Source: Paracoccus sphaerophysae
GTDB lineage: Bacteria; Pseudomonadota; Alphaproteobacteria; Rhodobacterales; Rhodobacteraceae
DNA: 36,701 nucleotides
NCBI RefSeq assembly: GCF_000763805.1
Contig: NZ_JRKS01000029.1
Coordinates: 1 to 36,701 of the forward strand
Reading direction: 5' to 3'
Part shown: one piece after another, positions 31,426 through 36,701 of the stretch
Layout of the letters: every line of letters starts with the position of its first letter
Position numbering within the stretch: the first letter of the stretch is position 1
The notes under the pieces: generated by a model
Databases searched by the model: none
What the model was told of the DNA's origin: nothing
What the model saw: only the letters and a program-made list of their open reading frames with translations
Made by a program: the position numbers and the translations under genes

Positions 31426-31790
31426 GCGCCTGCCTGATGACCGGCGCCCTGGCGCTGGCCGTCCATGGCGGCTTCACCCTGGGCTGGACCCATTCCGTCG
31501 AACGGGTCGAGTGGCGGGAAACCTGGCGGGTCGAGGGCGGCCGGCTGCACCTGATCGAGGCGCGTATCCGCGGGTCGGGCGCCGGGATGGAACCCGGCGA
31601 GGGGTCGGTCTGGCGCGACGGCTGGTGGGTCTGGCAGCCCGACGTCTCGCTGCCCGCGCTGACCCTCGCCGCATCGGGCGCGACCGGCGGCGGCTGGCAG
31701 CTCTGCACCGATGCCGGCTGCCGCGAGCTGGGCCGGGAGCCCGGCCCCGGCACTACCCTGCGCCCCTGCCCCTGGAGAAACGGCCCCTGA
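31422..31790 (+). CDS. DUF1850 domain-containing protein, TRAP accessory
   Basis: A 122-residue protein. The hydrophobic N-terminus (MSACLMTGALALAVHGG) is followed by FTLGWTHSVERVEWRETWRVEGGRLHLIEARIRGSGAGMEPGEG, the DUF1850 signature, and later WQLCTDAGCREL. DUF1850 genes regularly follow TAXI-type fused TRAP permeases, as here; the ATG overlaps the permease stop (ATGA), so it is part of the operon. It is probably a small periplasmic or membrane-associated accessory; its mechanism is unknown. A weak GC hairpin (31848-31862) lies downstream and is shared with the convergent ABC gene. Confidence 0.88.
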   Translation: MSACLMTGALALAVHGGFTLGWTHSVERVEWRETWRVEGGRLHLIEARIRGSGAGMEPGEGSVWRDGWWVWQPDVSLPALTLAASGATGGGWQLCTDAGCRELGREPGPGTTLRPCPWRNGP

Positions 31791-31815
31791 CGACCCGGCC
31801 CCATCGGGCGGTCAG

Positions 31816-31862
31816 AAATATCCCGGGGTGAGGCGCGGCACGCGCCGAGGGGCAGCGCCCCT
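31816..31862 (-). repeat. Extragenic GC-hairpin plus ATATTT repeat, copy 2
   Basis: On the minus strand: AGGGGC-GCT-GCCCCT hairpin, GGCGCG-TGC-CGCGCC hairpin, then ACCCCGGGATATTTCTGAC. Its layout resembles the unit at 13608-13660. It fills the convergent gap between DUF1850 and the ABC ATPase gene and may act as a terminator. Confidence 0.5.
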
Positions 31863-31866
31863 TTCC

Positions 31867-33042
31867 TTACCGGAACAGGATCAGCGACCCCGGCGACCAC
31901 CCGACGCGGACCCGCGTGCCCAGGTCCGGCAGCTCGCGGCCAAACACGTTGCGCATCGAGATGCGGATCTCGTGCGGCTGGCCGCCGAACGTGTCCGGGC
32001 TGTCCAGGATCACGTCGTAATAGCTCATGTCGCCGTAATAGACGACCTCGTCGATGATCCCCTCGGTCACCCGGTCTGTCGCCGGCGCGGTGGCCGCAAG
32101 CAGCGTCACCGCCTCGGGGCGGAAGCCGATCGAGGGCGCCGGATCGCCCGGATCGGCGTGGCTGACATTCGCGGCCGGGATCTCGACCTGGCCGAAGCCT
32201 GGCGCCTCGACGGTGACGCCGGTGGCGGTCTCGCCCAGGATGCGGGCGGGCATGAAGTTCATCACCCCGATGAAATCCGCCACCCGCCGGCTTGCCGGAC
32301 GGGTATACAGCTCCTCGGCGGTGGCCAGCTGGGCGATGTTGCCCTCGAACATGACGGCGATGCGGTCGGACATGACCAGCGCCTCTTCCTGGTCGTGGGT
32401 GACCAGCACGAAGGTGATGCCGACCTGGCGCTGCAGCTTGATCAGCTCGACCTGCATCTGCTCTCGCATCTTGCGGTCCAGCGCCGACAGCGGCTCGTCC
32501 AGCAGCAGCACCTTGGGTTTCAGGATCAGCGCGCGGGCCAGCGCGACCCGCTGCCGCTGCCCGCCCGACAGCGCGTGGGCGGCACGGGCGCCGTAGCCCT
32601 TGAGCCCCACCATCCCCAGCGCCTCATCGACCGCCGCCGCCTTTTCGGCCCGCGAGCGGGGATCGCGGCGCAGGCCGAACGCCACGTTGTCGGCCACCGT
32701 CAGATGCGGGAAGATCGCATAGGACTGGAACACCATGTTGGTGGGCCGGGCGTTCGCCGGCACCCCGGCCATGTCCTTGCCGTCGATCAGCACCACGCCC
32801 GAGGAGATGTCCTCGAACCCGGCGATCGTGCGCAGCAGCGTGGTCTTGCCGCAGCCCGAGGGGCCCAGCAGGGAAAAGAACTCGGCCTCGTGGATGGTCA
32901 GGTCGATGCCGCGCAGGGCGTGATAGTCGCCATAGTATTTCTGCACGCCCCGGCACTGGATCATCGGCTTGCGGCCGGCGATGGGGGTCGGGCGGCCTTC
33001 GGCGTCGCGGGCAGGGGCATAGCTCGTCATGGGGGTGGTCAA
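31867..33042 (-). CDS. ABC transporter ATP-binding protein, spermidine/putrescine (PotA) type
   Basis: A protein of about 391 residues. The nucleotide-binding domain has Walker A LGPSGCGKTTLLRTIAG, the Q-loop MVFQSYAIFPHLTV, signature ALSGGQRQRVALARAL, Walker B VLLLDEPLSALD and switch VTHDQEE. A C-terminal TOBE regulatory domain (about 285-390) follows, with IGFRPEAVTLL and RISMRNVFGRELPDLGTRVRVGW. It energises import through the two permeases encoded upstream. I favour a TTG start at 33042: GGAGG lies 6 nt upstream and it overlaps the permease stop in TTGA. ATG 33030 (MTSYAPARD) is the alternative but lacks a site. The substrate is inferred as a polyamine-like cation from the permease type only. 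Confidence 0.92.
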   Translation of the reverse strand: MTTPMTSYAPARDAEGRPTPIAGRKPMIQCRGVQKYYGDYHALRGIDLTIHEAEFFSLLGPSGCGKTTLLRTIAGFEDISSGVVLIDGKDMAGVPANARPTNMVFQSYAIFPHLTVADNVAFGLRRDPRSRAEKAAAVDEALGMVGLKGYGARAAHALSGGQRQRVALARALILKPKVLLLDEPLSALDRKMREQMQVELIKLQRQVGITFVLVTHDQEEALVMSDRIAVMFEGNIAQLATAEELYTRPASRRVADFIGVMNFMPARILGETATGVTVEAPGFGQVEIPAANVSHADPGDPAPSIGFRPEAVTLLAATAPATDRVTEGIIDEVVYYGDMSYYDVILDSPDTFGGQPHEIRISMRNVFGRELPDLGTRVRVGWSPGSLILFR

Positions 33043-33845
33043 ATGAAACCTCCGCTGTCCTTCTGGCCGGTGCGGGCAACGCCGCGGCGGCGGAAATATT
33101 CGGCGACCGTCAGCAGCAGGATCGACATCGCCACCAGCACCGTTCCCAGCGCCATGATCATCGGGATCGACTTGGGGAACCGCAGCTGGCTGAAGATATA
33201 GGTCGGCAGCGTCGGCTCGTTCCCGGCCAGGAAGAAGGCGATGATGAATTCGTCCAGGCTGATCGTGAAGCTCATCAGCATGGCCGAGATGATGCCGGGC
33301 ATCACCAGCGGCAGGATCACCAGGCGAAACGCGCTCAACTTGGTTTCGCCCAGGTCCTGCGCGGCTTCCTCGAGCGAGCGGTCCAGCGACGAGAAGGCGG
33401 TGGTCAGGATCGCAACCGCGTAGGGCATGCAGATCAGCGTGTGCCCCAGGATCACCGTGAACACCGACAGCGGGATGCCGATCCCCAGCAGCACCACCAG
33501 CAGCGAGATGCTGACGATGATCTCGGGCAGCACCAGCGGCAGCATGATCAGCCCCATGATCGGCCCCTTGCCGGGGAACGCAAACCGGGTCGAGGCGCGG
33601 GCCGCGAACAGCCCCAGGCAGGTCGCGAACACGGCCGAGCTGACCGCGATGGTCAGCGAGTTCAGCATCGCCCGGCGCAGCGTGGCATTGCCCCACATCT
33701 GCGCGAACCATTCAGTGGTGAAGCCCTTCAGCGGAAAGGCGATGATGGTGCCCGAGTTGAACGCGAAGACCGGCAGCAGCAGGATCGGCGCATACAGGAA
33801 CAGCAGATAGGCGATCGCATACGCCCTGAGCCCACCGCCCCGCAT
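33039..33845 (-). CDS. ABC transporter permease, PotC-like
   Basis: A 268-residue inner-membrane permease with six predicted helices, beginning LRAYAIAYLLFLYAPILLLPVFAFNSG. The EAA loop is SSLDRSLEEAAQDLGETKLSAFRLVILPLVMPGII, which couples to the ATPase. The TISLDEFIIAFFLAGNEPTLPTYIFSQL segment is a hallmark of PotC/YdcV-type permeases in polyamine-like ABC systems. The ATG shares a base with the preceding permease stop (TGATG), so the genes are coupled; it overlaps the ATPase gene at its end. It pairs with the 33845-34711 product as a heterodimer. Confidence 0.93.
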   Translation of the reverse strand: MRGGGLRAYAIAYLLFLYAPILLLPVFAFNSGTIIAFPLKGFTTEWFAQMWGNATLRRAMLNSLTIAVSSAVFATCLGLFAARASTRFAFPGKGPIMGLIMLPLVLPEIIVSISLLVVLLGIGIPLSVFTVILGHTLICMPYAVAILTTAFSSLDRSLEEAAQDLGETKLSAFRLVILPLVMPGIISAMLMSFTISLDEFIIAFFLAGNEPTLPTYIFSQLRFPKSIPMIMALGTVLVAMSILLLTVAEYFRRRGVARTGQKDSGGFI

Positions 33846-34711
33846 CAGCGCATCCTCAGGAAGCGGCGGTTGAGGAACAGGAACACCAGCGCCAGCACGG
33901 TCACGATCAGCATCGCCGTCACCGCGATGGCCGAGCCCAGCGGCTTGTTGTCGATGTCCAGCATCTGCGCCTGGATGAGGTTCGCCACCATCGGGATCTT
34001 GCCGCCGCCGATGATCGTGGGCGTCACGTAGTCGCCGATGGTGGGGATGAACACGATCAGCACCGCCGCGAGCACGCCGGGCATCGCCAGCGGCAGGGTG
34101 ACGCGCCAAAAGGTCATCAGCCGGCTTTCGCCCAAGTCGCGCCCGGCTTCCAGCAGCGAGCGGTCGATCTTTTCCAGCGCCACATAGATCGGCAGGATCG
34201 CGAACGGCGCATAGGCATGGGCCAGCGTCGTGATGATCGACCCGGTGTTGTACAGCAGGAAGGTGAGCGGCTGGTCGATCAGCCCCAGGCTCTTGAGACC
34301 CGAGTTGATGACCCCGTTATGCCCCAGGATCACCTTCCACAGGAATACCCGGATCAGGTAGCTGGTCCAGAACGGGATGGTGATCAGGAACAGCCACAGC
34401 GACTTGTGGTCCGGCCGCACGACGAAGGACAGGAAATAGGCAACCGGAAAGGCCAGCGCCACGGTGACCACGGTGACCATCCCCGCGACCAGCAGCGACC
34501 GCAGCATCAGCGTCCGAAAGATCGGATCAGCCCAGACCGCGCGATAGTTCTCGAACGTGAACTCGCGGATAATCGTCTGATAGCCGTCCTTGAAGAACGA
34601 AAATGCGACGATCGTCAGCAGCGGCACCGCCAGCATCAGCAGCGCATAGATGAAGGGCGGGGCGACGATCCGCAGCCCCTGCGCCGATTCCGATCCGCTG
34701 GCTGAGGCCAT
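33845..34711 (-). CDS. ABC transporter permease, PotB-like
   Basis: A 288-residue inner-membrane permease and the first gene of the cassette. It has six helices, with FSFFKDGYQTIIREFTFENYRAVWADPIF in the first periplasmic loop and FWTSYLIRVFLWKVILGHNGVINSGLKSLGLID in the middle, both typical of PotB/YdcU. The EAA loop is EKIDRSLLEAGRDLGESRLMTFWRVTLPLAMPGVL. GGAGG stands about 5 nt before ATG 34711. Upstream is a 286-nt spacer shared with the divergent dctP-like gene; no binding-protein gene is present on either side. Confidence 0.93.
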   Translation of the reverse strand: MASASGSESAQGLRIVAPPFIYALLMLAVPLLTIVAFSFFKDGYQTIIREFTFENYRAVWADPIFRTLMLRSLLVAGMVTVVTVALAFPVAYFLSFVVRPDHKSLWLFLITIPFWTSYLIRVFLWKVILGHNGVINSGLKSLGLIDQPLTFLLYNTGSIITTLAHAYAPFAILPIYVALEKIDRSLLEAGRDLGESRLMTFWRVTLPLAMPGVLAAVLIVFIPTIGDYVTPTIIGGGKIPMVANLIQAQMLDIDNKPLGSAIAVTAMLIVTVLALVFLFLNRRFLRMR

Positions 34712-34949
34712 GCATTCCTCCGGGTTCCGATCGCATCAATTCCATAGGCTTGCGCAAAGGAAAAGCCGTTTTCGCGCCCTCGCCCAGGGTTTCGGCGCGG
34801 CAGTTCAGGCGGCGCGAGGCTCTGGCGCGAAACCGGGCAGAAACCGGGGGTGGGAAGGCGCTCCGAACGGCGCAGGAAAAAGGCCTTGCTGACCTTATCG
34901 ACGTCTCGACAGGGGCGCGACGCCCGTGCAATCTTCCGATCGCATCTAG

Positions 34950-36215
<1,266 letters not shown>

Positions 36216-36237
36216 TCCTCTGGATCTGACGCGATCG

Positions 36238-36271
36238 AAGGCCGCCGCCCCTGACCGGGCTGCGGCCTTTT
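36238..36271 (+). terminator. Intrinsic terminator of the dctP-like gene
   Basis: AAGGCCGC (36238-36245) pairs with GCGGCCTT (36262-36269), ending in T4. An inner C/G stem is possible. It confirms that the gene is transcribed alone. Confidence 0.75.
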
Positions 36272-36304
36272 CATGCCCGCCCGAGCGGAGCGCGGCCCGC
36301 AAGC

Positions 36305-36333
36305 GAAAAGGGCGGCCCTTGCGGGGCCGCCCT
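36305..36333 (-). terminator. Intrinsic terminator of the gene at the right edge
   Basis: AGGGCGGCCC (36309-36318) pairs with GGGCCGCCCT (36324-36333). On the minus strand it is followed by TTTT. It lies 29 nt beyond the stop codon at 36362. Confidence 0.8.
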
Positions 36334-36361
36334 GTGTCGTGTCGGTGGCCTGGGAACAGGC

Positions 36362-36701
36362 TCAGTTGGAGGCAGGCGCCAGCCCCGGAGGCGGGCTGGA
36401 CAGCCCCGGCGCGGCCGGAGCAGCGGGAGCCGGGGCCGTGGCAGCCGGGGCCGCGGGTGCCGGCGTCGTGGGGGCCGCAGGAGCCGGGGCCGTAGAGGCA
36501 GGCGCGGCAGGGGCCGGGGCGCCGAAGTTTGGCGTCCCCAGACCGCCCAGACCGCCGCCCAGGCCACCCGGCGCAGGCGTGGCCGGCGCGGTCGCGGGGA
36601 CCGCCGGCGCTGGCGCGGCACCGCCGAAGTTCGGCGCGCCCAGACCGCCAAGGCCGCCACCCAGCCCGCCGCTCGCACCCGGCGCGGGGGCGGACGTGGC
36701 C
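36362..36701 (-). CDS. C-terminal fragment of an unidentified Ala/Pro/Gly-rich protein (runs off the right edge)
   Basis: The last 112 complete codons of a minus-strand gene that ends in LAPASN and TGA at 36362. The fragment contains two repeats, GGLGGGLGGLGAPNFG and GGLGGGLGGLGTPNFG, separated by Ala/Pro/Val/Thr sequence, and then about 50 residues of APAAPA-type spacer. Strong GC bias at third codon positions and the terminator beyond support it as coding. The N-terminus with any recognisable domain is outside the window, so no function is proposed. Confidence 0.6.
   Translation of the reverse strand, partial: ATSAPAPGASGGLGGGLGGLGAPNFGGAAPAPAVPATAPATPAPGGLGGGLGGLGTPNFGAPAPAAPASTAPAPAAPTTPAPAAPAATAPAPAAPAAPGLSSPPPGLAPASN

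Overview
The window looks like chromosome from a GC-rich alphaproteobacterium of the order Rhodobacterales (Paracoccus/Rhodobacter-like). The grounds are the very high GC content, Ala/Pro-rich protein tails, a DUF6456 protein, an IalB-family protein, TRAP transporters of two kinds and a GC hairpin plus ATATTT intergenic repeat. This placement is inference from gene content; no database was consulted.

Layout: 1-226 holds the N-terminal part of a sulfotransferase-like gene (minus). 349-1725 is a class III aminotransferase. 1950-3056 is a pair of envelope/stress-type genes (DUF883, then phage-holin-like membrane protein) ending in a bidirectional terminator. 3104-3751 is a bolA-grxD pair for iron-sulfur trafficking. 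4044-4454 is a DUF442 phosphatase-like protein. 4510-8099 is a signalling module: a secreted PepSY-like protein divergent from a PepSY protein, an OmpR-type regulator and a PhoQ-type kinase. The divergent spacer carries CGTTTG direct repeats 11 nt apart.

8120-10628 is a complete 2.5-kb IS1595-family element with 23-bp terminal inverted repeats and an intact 8-bp target duplication (CAAAATTT). It encodes a zinc-ribbon transposase and, overlapping it by 8 nt, a RhuM-family passenger protein. Behind rhuM lie 400 nt without an ORF that fold on paper into an elaborate RNA: a 13-bp perfect closing stem (10280-10292 with 10528-10540) around several nested helices, then a 3' domain in which a hairpin loop can form a pseudoknot. 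I regard this transposon-borne structured RNA beside rhuM as the best candidate for an undescribed system. The element sits in the promoter region of the pyrimidine-degradation operon preT-preA (10718-13373), next to an AAATTTTA-N8-TAAAATTT palindrome.

13425-24641 is mostly housekeeping: tRNA-Leu(CAA), lipoyl synthase, a peroxiredoxin, a DUF6456 regulator, a small unknown protein, a HerA/DUF853 ATPase, a probable small RNA with three hairpins (about 18865-18953), an IalB-family protein, a DegP-type protease and hflK-hflC. 24712-26816 is rpiA-gor, overlapping by 4 nt.

26913-36215 is transport: a lone branched-chain-type binding protein, a TAXI-TRAP system (binding protein, fused permease, DUF1850), a PotABC-like polyamine ABC cassette without its binding protein, and a TakP-like DctP binding protein without its permease. 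The right edge (36362-36701) holds the repetitive C-terminus of an unidentified protein.
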